Shown here piece after piece: positions 22,471 through 36,100 of a DNA stretch of 64,000 bases. The notes beneath the pieces were generated by a model, which ran no database searches, was not told the DNA's origin, and saw nothing but the letters and a program-made list of their open reading frames with translations. Location: contig CALZFC010000252.1 in the NCBI GenBank assembly GCA_945643635.1, positions 1,325,001-1,389,000 of the forward strand, in the 5' to 3' direction. Both the position numbers and the translations under genes were made by a program. The first letter of the stretch is position 1. Each line of letters begins with the position of its first letter. The DNA comes from Allodiplogaster sudhausi (Eukaryota; Nematoda; Chromadorea; Rhabditida; Diplogasteridae).

Positions 22471-23540
22471 TAGTCAAATAGGATAAATATGCGCGCGATA
22501 CGGTAGCGGATTAGAGAGTGAAATGGAAGAAGGCGTGTGGAATGGCTGAGAATTGGCAGAGATATGTACTGGAAAGAAAGACACATGTGATGAGAGAAGC
22601 ATGCGGCTGTCTATTTTCAAGAATAAAGTCATGAAGCGATAGATGGGGAGGGAACTTTTGTCCCGCCCCCTCCCGCTGAGTTTGGTGGTCACCGGCAGTC
22701 GAATGAGCATTCTTTCGGCATCACTTTGCGAGATTCGCTCTGCCACCTCTTACTTACTCTCTTTCTCTTACTCCTCCTTCTCTTTCTCTCTTCCTCTCTC
22801 TTTCTATCATTACTCTCCAACTCCTTCATTTGTCTGCTCTCTCCCTCCATCTTCTACTCTTTCATCTCTCTCTCTCTATCTTTTCTACACTCTCCCCTCC
22901 CTTATAACCCTGGTAGTCGTCTGCTGCTGTAAATGGCTGTCATGAGTGAATGGCCGATTCAGAAGGCCTCCCAGCAGTCGCCTATTCTATTCAGTCCGAC
23001 GACAACTATTGCATGAGATCTCTCTCTCTCTCTCTCTCTCTGCCTCTGTTGTCTCTTCTCCTCCCTATTCCTTCATCTATCATTTTGCTGACACTCTCCT
23101 CTACTTATTCAGCCAAAAATAATGTATTGCTTTGAAAAGGTACTTCAGATAAGTTGAGTAAAGTCCTCTGTGATTGCGTGCCCTAACCTTTTACTTATTT
23201 TCACTCTCACGTGCCTCATCAGTACGAAAACCTGGAGAACAGGCGATCTTTAAAGAGCCCCATTCATGAGTTAGTTAATCGTCGCTTCAGATCCTAAGGC
23301 GTTTTCTCATTCATTCTATGGCTTATAGTTTACTTTTTTTCTGCATCAGGAATGATTTGGATGACGGGCTTGTTGAAGATAGAATAGTATTCAATGTCAA
23401 GCGTTAACACTGAAACTATCAAATACATAAGATGGCCACTCGCGAGGAGACTATGTACATACATAGATACATCTCCGCTATTATTTGCAAGTGACCTTGT
23501 GCTGTTCGTGTTGTCGCTTCCTTTGTTGATCTGCTAATCT

Positions 23541-23557
23541 AAGTTGCTTCTTAGAGA
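23541..23557 (+). promoter_or_regulatory. Candidate splice acceptor 3 nt before the aquaporin start
   Basis: AAGTTGCTTCTTAG ends at 23554 and ATG begins at 23558. A pyrimidine-rich AG this close to the start looks like a trans-splice acceptor or the end of a 5' UTR intron. Confidence 0.45.
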
Positions 23558-24137
23558 ATGGACGACGTGAGAGAGAAAATCAGCCGAGCTCTCCGCCTCG
23601 ACTCGCGAATTGTGAGGGAGCTCCTTGCTGAGTGCATCGGAACCTTCTTCCTTGTTGTCAGTTCGCATTCACAGTCTTATCTCTGTTAAGTTTCACTTTA
23701 CTGCTTAGAATTAAAAGCATCGGAGTGATTTTCTCAAAGAGTTTTCGAGATTTGAAACAGTATTGAAACTAATGACCGTCCTACCAATAGTAACGATGGA
23801 TGGAAGTGTTGAACACATTCCTAAATGGCAATGGCAAGGAAGATTGTTGAGGGATGAAGACAAGGAGCCATTAGAGACTTTCTGTTGGAGAAGAGACGGC
23901 GAAAGATACTGAGAGGGAGAGACAGTGAAAACAGAAGAGGGACGTAATGGGAATAGAACTTTTATAACTGAACCCCACTTTCCGAAGCAGTTTAGCTGAA
24001 TCGGGAATGGTAAGACGGTCACAGTTCATGAGGGAGCGAGAAAGGGAAGGGTAGTGACATGTGAGGCAATAGGACAGTGAGAAAACAATAGACAACGAGA
24101 AAGAGAGAATGAGAAAGAAAGAAAGAGAGAGAGACAC

Positions 24138-24168
<31 letters not shown>

Positions 24169-27100
24169 CAGTTGACAGAGACCAAGGGAATGAAAGGGTG
24201 CGCCCTTCTGAACGTGGCATGAGAGAACGTGCCTGAAAAGAGTGCCTCTCATTCACCTTCTCTTAAGAGTTTCATGGTCAAATCAGTGAAAACGAACGAT
24301 GAAAGAGAGCATAAATGAAAATGAAAGGATATAAATTGTTGGTCAAATGACCAATAATGAGAGTGCAGATGAATGTTGACTAGGAGTGAAGGGCAAGAGA
24401 AACTGTGCTTTCTCTTTGACAGTTCATCGGGACTTCTGCCAATGTCCAAGCTGCAGCTGCGCCAGGAGGCAACTCCACTTCGGCTCACATCGCATGGGGC
24501 ATCGGATTCATGTTCGCCGTCTTCCTCGCTTCTCATGTCTCAGGTACTTGAGAGAGAGGCAGATGAGAGAGAGAGAGACAGAGAGAGAACGAGAAAGAGA
24601 CAGAGAGGCAGATGAGAGAGAAAGAGACAGAGAGGGAGATGAGAGAGAAAGAGAACGAGTAGGAGACAGAGAGGCAGATGAGAGAGAAAGAGAACGAGAA
24701 AGAGACAGAGAGGCAGATGAGAGAGAAAGAGACAGAGAGGGAGATGAGAGAGAAAGAGAACGAGTAGGAGACAGAGAGGCAGATGAGAGAGAAAGAGAAC
24801 GAGAAAGAGACAGAGAGGCAGATGAGAGAGAAAGAGAACGAGAAAGAGACAGAGAGGCAGATGAGAGAGAAAGAGAACGATAAAGAGACAGAGAGGCAGA
24901 TGAGAGAGAAAGAGACAGAGAGGGAGATGAGAGAGAAAGGGAACGAGTAAGAGACAGAGAGGCAGATGAGAGAGAAAGAGAACGAGAAGGAGACAGAGAG
25001 GGAGATGAGAGAGAAAGAGGACGAGTAAGAGACAGAGAGGCAGATGAGAGAGAAAGAGAACGAGAAGGAGATAGAGAGGCAGATGAGAGAGAAAGTGAAC
25101 GAGAAAGAGACAGAGAGGGAGATGAGAGAGAAAGAGAACGAGTAAGAGACAGAGAGGCAGATGAGAGAGAAAGAGACAGAGAGGGAGATGAGAGAGAAAG
25201 AGAACGAGTAAGAGACAGAGAGGCAGATGAGAGAGAAAGAGAACGAGAAGGAGACAGAGAGGCAGATGAGAGAGAAAGAGAACGAGAAAGAGACAGAGAG
25301 GCAGATGAGAGAGAAAGAGACAGAGAGGCAGATGAGAGAGAAAGAGAACGAGAAAGATACAGAGAGGCAGATGAGAGAGAAAGAGAACGAGTAAGAGACA
25401 GAGAGGCAGATGAGAGAGAAAGAGACAGAGAGGCAGATGAGAGAGAAAGAGAACGAGAAAGAGACAGAGAGGCAGATTAGAGAGAAAGAGAACGAGAAAG
25501 AGACAGAGAGGCAGATGAGAGAGAAAGAGAACGAGAAAGAGACAGAGAGGCAGATGAGAGAGAAAGAGAACGAGTAAGAGACAGAGAGGCAGATGAGAGA
25601 GAAAGAGACAGAGAGGGAGATGAGAGAGAAAGAGAACGAGTAAGAGACAGAGAGGCAGATGAGAGAGAAAGAGAACGAGTAGGAGACAGAGAGGCAGATG
25701 AGAGAGAAAGAGAACGAGAAAGAGACAGAGAGGCAGATGAGAGAGAAAGAGAACGAGAAAGAGACAGAGAGGCAGATGAGAGAGAAAGAGAACGATAAAG
25801 AGACAGAGAGGCAGATGAGAGAGAAAGAGACAGAGAGGGAGATGAGAGGGAAAGGGAACGAGTAAGAGACAGAGAGGCAGATGAGAGAGAAAGAGAACGA
25901 GAAGGAGACAGAGAGGGAGATGAGAGAGAAAGAGGACGAGTAAGAGACAGAGAGGCAGATGAGAGAGAAAGAGAACGAGAAGGAGATAGAGAGGCAGATG
26001 AGAGAGAAAGTGAACGAGAAAGAGACAGAGAGGGAGATGAGAGAGAAAGAGAACGAGTAAGAGACAGAGAGGCAGATGAGAGAGAAAGAGACAGAGAGCG
26101 AGATGAGAGAGAAAGAGAACGAGTAAGAGACAGAGAGGCAGATGAGAGAGAAAGAGAACGAGAAGGAGACAGAGAGGCAGATGAGAGAGAAAGAGAACGA
26201 GAAAGAGACAGAGAGGCAGATGAGAGAGAAAGAGACAGAGAGGCAGATGAGAGAGAAAGAGAACGAGAAAGATACAGAGAGGCAGATGAGAGAGAAAGAG
26301 AACGAGTAAGAGACAGAGAGGCAGATGAGAGAGAAAGAGACAGAGAGGCAGATGAGAGAGAAAGAGAACGAGAAAGAGACAGAGAGGCAGATTAGAGAGA
26401 AAGAGAACGAGAAAGAGACAGAGAGGCAGATGAGAGAGAAAGAGAACGAGTAAGAGACAGAGAGGCAGATGAGAGAGAAAGAGACAGAGAGGGAGATGAG
26501 AGAGAAAGAGAACGAGTAAGAGACAGAGAGGCAGATGAGAGAGAAAGAGAACGAGTAGGAGACAGAGAGGCAGATGAGAGAGAAAGAGAACGAGAAAGAG
26601 ACAGAGAGGCAGATGAGAGAGAAAGAGACAGAGAGGGAGATGAGAGAGAAAGAGAACGAGTAAGAGACAGAGAGGCAGATGAGAGAGAAAGAGAACGAGA
26701 AAGAGACAGAGAGGCAGATGAGAGAGAAAGAGACAGAGAGGGAGATGAGAGAGAAAGAGAACGAGAAAGAGACAGAGAGGCAGATTAGAGAGAAAGAGAA
26801 CGAGAAAGAGACAGAGAGGCAGATGAGAGAGAAAGAGAACGAGAAAGATACAGAGAGGCAGATGAGAGAGAAAGAGACAGAGAGGCAGATGAGAGAGAAA
26901 GAGAACGAGAAAGAGACAGAGAGGCAGATTAGAGAGAAAGAGAACGAGAAAGAGACAGAGAGGCAGATGAGAGAGAAAGAGAACGAGAAAGAGACAGAGA
27001 GGCAGATGAGAGAGAAAGAGAACGAGTAAGAGACAGAGAGGCAGATGAGAGAGAAAGAGACAGAGAGGGAGATGAGAGAGAAAGAGAACGAGTAAGAGAC

Positions 27101-30100
27101 AGAGAGGCAGATGAGAGAGAAAGAGAACGAGTAGGAGACCGAGAGGCAGATGAGAGAGAAAGAGAACGAGAAAGAGACAGAGAGGCAGATGAGAGAGAAA
27201 GAGACAGAGAGGTAGATGAGAGAGAAAGAGAACGAGTAGGAGACAGAGAGGCAGATGAGAGAGAAAGAGAACGAGAAAGAGACAGAGAGGCAGATGAGAG
27301 AGAAAGAGAACGAGTAAGAGACAGAGAGGCAGATGAGAGAGAAAGAGAACGAGAAAGAGACAGAGAGGCAGATGAGAGAGAAAGAGACAGAGAGGGAGAT
27401 GAGAGAGAAAGAGAACGAGAAAGAGACAGAGAGGCAGATGAGAGAGAAAGAGAACGAGTAAGAGACAGAGACGGAGATGAGAGAGAAAGAGAACGAGTAA
27501 GAGACAGAGAGGCAGATGAGAGAGAATGAGAATGAGAAGGAGACAGAGAGGCAGATGAGAGAGAAAGAGAACGAGAAGGAGACAGAGAGGGAGATGAGAG
27601 AGAAAGAGGACGAGTAAGAGACAGAGAGGCAGATGAGAGAGAAAGAGAACGAGAAGGAGATAGAGAGGCAGATGAGAGAGAAAGTGAACGAGAAAGAGAC
27701 AGAGAGGCAGATGAGAGAGAAAGAGACAGAGAGGGAGATGAGAGAGAAAGAGAACGAGTAAGAGACAGAGAGGCAGATGAGAGAGAAAGAGAACGAGAAG
27801 GAGACAGAGAGGCAGATGAGAGAGAAAGAGAACGAGAAAGAGACAGAGAGGCAGATGAGAGAGAAAGAGACAGAGAGGCAGATGAGAGAGAAAGAGAACG
27901 AGAAAGAGACAGAGAGGCAGATTAGAGAGAAAGAGAACGAGAAAGAGACAGAGAGGCAGATGAGAGAGAAAGAGAACGAGAAAGATACAGAGAGGCAGAT
28001 GAGAGAGAAAGAGAACGAGTAAGAGACAGAGAGGCAGATGAGAGAGAAAGAGACAGAGAGGCAGATGAGAGAGAACGAGAACGAGAAAGAGACAGAGAGG
28101 CAGATTAGAGAGAAAGAGAACGAGAAAGAGACAGAGAGGCAGATGAGAGAGAAAGAGAACGAGAAAGAGACAGAGAGGCAGATGAGAGAGAAAGAGAACG
28201 AGTAAGAGACAGAGAGGCAGATGAGAGAGAAAGAGACAGAGAGGGAGATGAGAGAGAAAGAGAACGAGTAAGAGACAGAGAGGCAGATGAGAGAGAAAGA
28301 GAACGAGTAGGAGACAGAGAGGCAGATGAGAGAGAAAGAGAACGAGAAAGAGACAGAGAGGCAGATGAGAGAGAAAGAGACAGAGAAAGAGACAGAGAGG
28401 CAGATGAGAGAGAAAGAGAACGAGTAAGAGACAGAGAGGCAGATGAGAGAGAATGAGAATGAGAAGGAGACAGAGAGGCAGATGAGAGAGAAAGAGAACG
28501 AGAAGGAGACAGAGAGGGGGATGAGAGAGAAAGAGGACGAGTAAGAGACAGAGAGGCAGATGAGAGAGAAAGAGAACGAGAAGGAGATAGAGAGGCAGAT
28601 GAGAGAGAAAGTGAACGAGAAAGAGACAGAGAGGGAGATGAGAGAGAAAGAGAACGAGTAAGAGACAGAGAGGCAGATGAGAGAGAAAGAGACAGAGAGG
28701 GAGATGAGAGAGAAAGAGAACGAGTAAGAGACAGAGAGGCAGATGAGAGAGAAAGAGAACGAGAAGGAGACAGAGAGGCAGATGAGAGAGAAAGAGAACG
28801 AGAAAGAGACAGAGAGGCAGATGAGAGAGAAAGAGACAGAGAGGCAGATGAGAGAGAAAGAGAACGAGAAAGAGACAGAGAGGCAGATTAGAGAGAAAGA
28901 GAACGAGAAAGAGACAGAGAGGCAGATGAGAGAGAAAGAGAACGAGAAAGATACAGAGAGGCAGATGAGAGAGAAAGAGAACGAGTAAGAGACAGAGAGG
29001 CAGATGAGAGAGAAAGAGACAGAGAGGCAGATGAGAGAGAAAGAGAACGAGAAAGAGACAGAGAGGCAGATTAGAGAGAAAGAGAACGAGAAAGAGACAG
29101 AGAGGCAGATGAGAGAGAAAGAGAACGAGAAAGAGACAGAGAGGCAGATTAGAGAGAAAGAGAACGAGAAAGAGACAGAGAGGCAGATGAGAGAGAAAGA
29201 GAACGAGAAAGAGACAGAGAGGCAGATGAGAGAGAAAGAGAACGAGTAAGAGACAGAGAGGCAGATGAGAGAGAAAGAGACAGAGAGGGAGATGAGAGAG
29301 AAAGAGAACGAGTAAGAGACAGGAGGCAGATGAGAGAGAAAGAGAACGAGTAGGAGACAGAGAGGCAGATGAGAGAGAAAGAGAACGAGAAAGAGACAGA
29401 GAGGCAGATGAGAGAGAAAGAGACAGAGAGGGAGATGAGAGAGAAAGAGAACGAGTAAGAGACAGAGAGGCAGATGAGAGAGAAAGAGAACGAGAAAGAG
29501 ACAGAGAGGCAGATGAGAGAGAAAGAGACAGAGAGGGAGATGAGAGAGAAAGAGAACGAGAAAGAGACAGAGAGGCAGATTAGAGAGAAAGAGAACGAGA
29601 AAGAGACAGAGAGGCAGATGAGAGAGAAAGAGAACGAGAAAGATACAGAGAGGCAGATGAGAGAGAAAGAGACAGAGAGGCAGATGAGAGAGAAAGAGAA
29701 CGAGAAAGAGACAGAGAGGCAGATGAGAGAGAAAGAGAACGAGAAAGAGACAGAGAGGCAGATGAGAGAGAAAGAGACAGAGAGGGAGATGAGAGAGAAA
29801 GAGAACGAGAAAGAGACAGAGAGGCAGATGAGAGAGAAAGAGAACGAGAACGAGACAGAGAGGCAGATGAGAGAGAAAGAGACAGAGAGGGAGATGAGAG
29901 AGAAAGAGAACGAGTAAGAGACAGAGAGGCAGATGAGAGAGAAAGAGAACGAGAAAGAGACAGAGAGGCAGATGAGAGAGAAAGAGACAGAGAGGGAGAT
30001 GAGAGAGAAAGAGAACGAGAAAGAGACAGAGAGGCAGATGAGAGAGAAAGAGAACGAGTAAGAGACAGAGACGGAGATGAGAGAGAAAGAGAACGAGTAA

Positions 30101-33100
30101 GAGACAGAGAGGCAGATGAGAGAGAATGAGAATGAGAAGGAGACAGAGAGGCAGATGAGAGAGAAAGAGAACGAGAAAGAGACAGAGAGGCAGATGAGAG
30201 AGAAAGAGACAGAGAGGGAGATGAGAGAGAAAGAGAACGAGTAAGAGACAGAGAGGCAGATGAGAGAGAAAGAGAACGAGAAGGAGACAGAGAGGCAGAT
30301 GAGAGAGAAAGAGAACGAGAAAGAGACAGAGAGGCAGATGAGAGAGAAAGAGACAGAGAGGGAGATGAGAGAGAAAGAGAACGAGAAAGAGACAGAGAGG
30401 GAGATGAGAGAGAAAGAGAACGAGTAGTAGACAGAGAGGCAGATGAGAGAGAAAGAGAACGAGAAAGAGACAGAGAGGCAGATGAGAGAGAAAGAGACAG
30501 AGAGGGAGATGAGAGAGAAAGAGAACGAGTAAGAGACAGAGAGGCAGATGAGAGAGAAAGAGAACGAGAAGGAGATAGAGAGGCAGATGAGAGAGAAAGA
30601 GAACGAGAAAGAGACAGAGAGGGAGATGAGAGAGAAAGAGAATGAGAAAGAGACAGAGAGGCAGATGAGAGAGAAAGAGACAGAGAGGCAGATGAAAGAG
30701 AAAGAGAACGAGAAAGAGACAGAGAGGGAGATGAGAGAGAAAGAGACAGAGAGGGAGATGAGAGAGAAAGAGAACGAGTAAGAGACAGAGAGGCAGATGA
30801 GAGAGAAAGAGAACGAGAAAGAGACAGAGAGGCAGATGAGAGAGAAAGAGACAGAGAGGGAGATGAGAAGAAAGAGAACGAGAAAGAGACAGAGAGGCAG
30901 ATTAGAGAGAAAGAGAACGAGAAAGAGACAGAGAGGCAGATGAGAGAGAAAGAGAACGAGAAAGATACAGAGAGGCAGATGAGAGAGAAAGAGACAGAGA
31001 GGCAGATGAGAGAGAAAGAGAACGAGAAAGAGACAGAGAGGCAGATGAGAGAGAAAGAGAACGAGAAAGAGACAGAGAGGCAGATGAGAGAGAAAGAGAC
31101 AGAGAGGGAGATGAGAGAGAAAGAGAACGAGTAAGAGACAGAGAGGCAGATGAGAGAGAAAGAGAACGAGTAGGAGACAGAGAGGCAGATAAGAGAGAAA
31201 GAGAACGAGAAAGAGACAGAGAGGCAGATGAGAGAGAAAGAGACAGAGAGGGAGATGAGAGAGAAAGAGAACGAGTAAGAGACAGAGAGGCAGATGAGAG
31301 AGAAAGAGAACGAGAAAGAGACAGAGAGGCAGATGAGAGAGAAAGAGACAGAGAGGGAGATGAGAGAGAAAGAGAACGAGTAAGAGACAGAGAGGCAGAT
31401 GAGAGAGAAAGAGACAGAGAGGGAGATGAGAGAGAAAGAGAACGAGTAAGAGACAGAGAGGCAGATGAGAGAGAAAGAGAACGAGAAGGAGACAGAGAGG
31501 CAGATGAGAGAGAAAGAGAACGAGATAGAGACAGAGAGGCAGATGAGAGAGAAAGAGACAGAGAGGCAGATGAGAGAGAAAGAGAACGAGAAAGATACAG
31601 AGAGGCAGATGAGAGAGAAAGAGAACGAGTAAGAGACAGAGAGGCAGATGAGAGAGAAAGAGACAGAGAGGGAGATGAGAGAGAAAGAGAACGAGTAAGA
31701 GACAGAGAGGCAGATGAGAGAGAAAGAGAACGAGAAGGAGATAGAGAGGCAGATGAGAGAGAAAGAGAACGAGAAAGAGACAGAGAGGGAGATGAGAGAG
31801 AAAGAGAATGAGAAAGAGACAGAGAGGCAGATGAGAGAGAAAGAGACAGAGAGGCAGATGAGAGAGAAAGAGAACGAGAAAGAGACAGAGAGGCAGATTA
31901 GAGAGAAAGAGAACGAGAAAGAGACAGAGAGGCAGATGAGAGAGAAAGAGAAAGAGACAGAGAGGCAGATTAGAGAGAAAGAGACAGAGAGGCAGATTAG
32001 AGAGAAAGAGACAGAGAGGCAGATGAGAGAGAAAGAGAACGAGAAAGAGACAGAGAGGCAGATGAGAGAGAAAGAGACAGAGAGGCAGATGAGAGAGAAA
32101 GAGAACGAGAAAGAGACAGAGAGGCAGATTAGAGAGAAAGAGAACGAGAAAGAGACAGAGAGGCAGATGAGAGAGAAAGAGAACGAGAAAGAGACAGAGA
32201 GGCAGATGAGAGAGAAAGAGAACGAGTAAGAGACAGAGAGGCAGATGAGAGAGAAAGAGACAGAGAGGGAGATGAGAGAGAAAGAGAACGAGTAAGAGAC
32301 AGAGAGGCAGATGAGAGAGAAAGAGAACGAGTAGGAGACAGAGAGGCAGATGAGAGAGAAAGAGAACGAGAAAGAGACAGAGAGGCAGATGAGAGAGAAA
32401 GAGACAGAGAGGCAGATGAGAGAGAAAGAGAACGAGTAAGAGACAGAGAGGCAGATGAGAGAGAAAGAGAACGAGAAAGAGACAGAGAGGCAGATGAGAG
32501 AGAAAGAGACAGAGAGGGAGATGAGAGAGAAAGAGAACGAGAAAGAGACAGAGAGGCAGATTAGAGAGAAAGAGAACGAGAAAGAGACAGAGAGGCAGAT
32601 GAGAGAGAAAGAGACAGAGAGGGAGATGAGAGAGAAAGAGAACGAGAAGGAGACAGAGAGGCAGATGAGAGAGAAAGAGAACGAGAAAGAGACAGAGAGG
32701 CAGATGAGAGAGAAAGAGACAGAGAGGGAGATGAGAGAGAAAGAGAACGAGAAAGAGACAGAGAGGGAGATGAGAGAGAAAGAGAACGAGTAGTAGACAG
32801 AGAGGCAGATGAGAGAGAAAGAGAACGAGAAAGAGACAGAGAGGCAGATGAGAGAGAAAGAGACAGAGAGGGAGATGAGAGAGAAAGAGAACGAGTAAGA
32901 GACAGAGAGGCAGATGAGAGAGAAAGAGAACGAGAAGGAGATAGAGAGGCAGATGAGAGAGAAAGAGAACGAGAAAGAGACAGAGAGGGAGATGAGAGAG
33001 AAAGAGAATGAGAAAGAGACAGAGAGGCAGATGAGAGAGAAAGAGACAGAGAGGCAGATGAGAGAGAAAGAGAACGAGAAAGAGACAGAGAGGCAGATGA

Positions 33101-36100
33101 GAGAGAAAGAGAACGAGAAAGAGACAGAGAGGCAGATTAGAGAGATAGAGAGGCAGATGAGAGAGAAAGAGAACGAGAAAGAGACAGAGAGGGAGATGAG
33201 AGAGAAAGAGAATGAGAAAGAGACAGAGAGGCAGATGAGAGAGAAAGAGACAGAGAGGCAGATGAGAGAGAAAGAGAACGAGAAAGAGACAGAGAGGCAG
33301 ATGAGAGAGAAAGAGAACGAGAAAGAGACAGAGAGGCAGATTAGAGAGAAAGAGACAGAGAGGCAGATGAGAGAGAAAGAGACAGAGAGGCAGATGAGAG
33401 AGAAAGAGAACGAGAAAGAGACAGAGAGGCAGATTAGAGAGAAAGAGAACGAGAAAGAGACAGAGAGGCAGATGAGAGAGAAAGAGAACGAGAAAGAGAC
33501 AGAGAGGCAGATTAGAGAGAAAGAGAACGAGAAAGAGACAGAGAGGCAGATGAGAGAGAAAGAGAACGAGAAAGAGACAGAGAGGCAGATGAGAGAGAAA
33601 GAGAACGAGTAAGAGACAGAGAGGCAGATGAGAGAGAAAGAGACAGAGAGGGAGATGAGAGAGAAAGAGAACGAGTAAGAGACAGGAGGCAGATGAGAGA
33701 GAAAGAGAACGAGTAGGAGACAGAGAGGCAGATGAGAGAGAAAGAGAACGAGAAAGAGACAGAGAGGCAGATGAGAGAGAAAGAGACAGAGAGGGAGATG
33801 AGAGAGAAAGAGAACGAGTAAGAGACAGAGAGGCAGATGAGAGAGAAAGAGAACGAGAAAGAGACAGAGAGGCAGATGAGAGAGAAAGAGACAGAGAGGG
33901 AGATGAGAGAGAAAGAGAACGAGAAAGAGACAGAGAGGCAGATTAGAGAGAAAGAGAACGAGAAAGAGACAGAGAGGCAGATGAGAGAGAAAGAGAACGA
34001 GAAAGATACAGAGAGGCAGATGAGAGAGAAAGAGACAGAGAGGCAGATGAGAGAGAAAGAGAACGAGAAAGAGACAGAGAGGCAGATGAGAGAGAAAGAG
34101 AACGAGAAAGAGACAGAGAGGCAGATGAGAGAGAAAGAGACAGAGAGGGAGATGAGAGAGAAAGAGAACGAGAAAGAGACAGAGAGGCAGATGAGAGAGA
34201 AAGAGAACGAGAACGAGACAGAGAGGCAGATGAGAGAGAAAGAGACAGAGAGGGAGATGAGAGAGAAAGAGAACGAGTAAGAGACAGAGAGGCAGATGAG
34301 AGAGAAAGAGAACGAGAAAGAGACAGAGAGGCAGATGAGAGAGAAAGAGACAGAGAGGGAGATGAGAGAGAAAGAGAACGAGAAAGAGACAGAGAGGCAG
34401 ATGAGAGAGAAAGAGAACGAGTAAGAGACAGAGACGGAGATGAGAGAGAAAGAGAACGAGTAAGAGACAGAGAGGCAGATGAGAGAGAATGAGAATGAGA
34501 AGGAGACAGAGAGGCAGATGAGAGAGAAAGAGAACGAGAAAGAGACAGAGAGGCAGATGAGAGAGAAAGAGACAGAGAGGGAGATGAGAGAGAAAGAGAA
34601 CGAGTAAGAGACAGAGAGGCAGATGAGAGAGAAAGAGAACGAGAAGGAGACAGAGAGGCAGATGAGAGAGAAAGAGAACGAGAAAGAGACAGAGAGGCAG
34701 ATGAGAGAGAAAGAGACAGAGAGGGAGATGAGAGAGAAAGAGAACGAGAAAGAGACAGAGAGGGAGATGAGAGAGAAAGAGAACGAGTAGTAGACAGAGA
34801 GGCAGATGAGAGAGAAAGAGAACGAGAAAGAGACAGAGAGGCAGATGAGAGAGAAAGAGACAGAGAGGGAGATGAGAGAGAAAGAGAACGAGTAAGAGAC
34901 AGAGAGGCAGATGAGAGAGAAAGAGAACGAGAAGGAGATAGAGAGGCAGATGAGAGAGAAAGAGAACGAGAAAGAGACAGAGAGGGAGATGAGAGAGAAA
35001 GAGAATGAGAAAGAGACAGAGAGGCAGATGAGAGAGAAAGAGACAGAGAGGCAGATGAAAGAGAAAGAGAACGAGAAAGAGACAGAGAGGGAGATGAGAG
35101 AGAAAGAGACAGAGAGGGAGATGAGAGAGAAAGAGAACGAGTAAGAGACAGAGAGGCAGATGAGAGAGAAAGAGAACGAGAAAGAGACAGAGAGGCAGAT
35201 GAGAGAGAAAGAGACAGAGAGGGAGATGAGAGAGAAAGAGAACGAGAAAGAGACAGAGAGGCAGATTAGAGAGAAAGAGAACGAGAAAGAGACAGAGAGG
35301 CAGATGAGAGAGAAAGAGAACGAGAAAGATACAGAGAGGCAGATGAGAGAGAAAGAGACAGAGAGGCAGATGAGAGAGAAAGAGAACGAGAAAGAGACAG
35401 AGAGGCAGATGAGAGAGAAAGAGAACGAGAAAGAGACAGAGAGGCAGATGAGAGAGAAAGAGACAGAGAGGGAGATGAGAGAGAAAGAGAACGAGTAAGA
35501 GACAGAGAGGCAGATGAGAGAGAAAGAGAACGAGTAGGAGACAGAGAGGCAGATAAGAGAGAAAGAGAACGAGAAAGAGACAGAGAGGCAGATGAGAGAG
35601 AAAGAGACAGAGAGGGAGATGAGAGAGAAAGAGAACGAGTAAGAGACATAGAGGCAGATGAGAGAGAAAGAGAACGAGAAAGAGACAGAGAGGCAGATGA
35701 GAGAGAAAGAGACAGAGAGGGAGATGAGAGAGAAAGAGAACGAGAAAGAGACAGAGAGGCAGATTAGAGAGAAAGAGAACGAGAAAGAGACAGAGAGGCA
35801 GATGAGAGAGAAAGAGACAGAGAGGGAGATGAGAGAGAAAGAGAACGAGAAGGAGACAGAGAGGCAGACGAGAGAGAAAGAGAACGAGAAAGAGACAGAG
35901 AGGCAGATGAGAGAGAAAGAGACAGAGAGGGAGATGAGAGAGAAAGAGAACGAGAAAGAGACAGAGAGGGAGATGAGAGAGAAAGAGAACGAGTAGTAGA
36001 CAGAGAGGCAGATGAGAGAGAAAGAGAACGAGAAAGAGACAGAGAGGCAGATGAGAGAGAAAGAGACAGAGAGGGAGATGAGAGAGAAAGAGAACGAGTA

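Larger units (their letters stand above)
22108..23557. other. Intergenic DNA with simple repeats
   Basis: No convincing gene. It holds a (GA)n tract at 22430-22470 and CT-rich stretches at 22745-22890 and 23020-23060. ORFs across these are Ser/Leu- or Arg/Glu-rich translations of the repeats. Confidence 0.5.
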
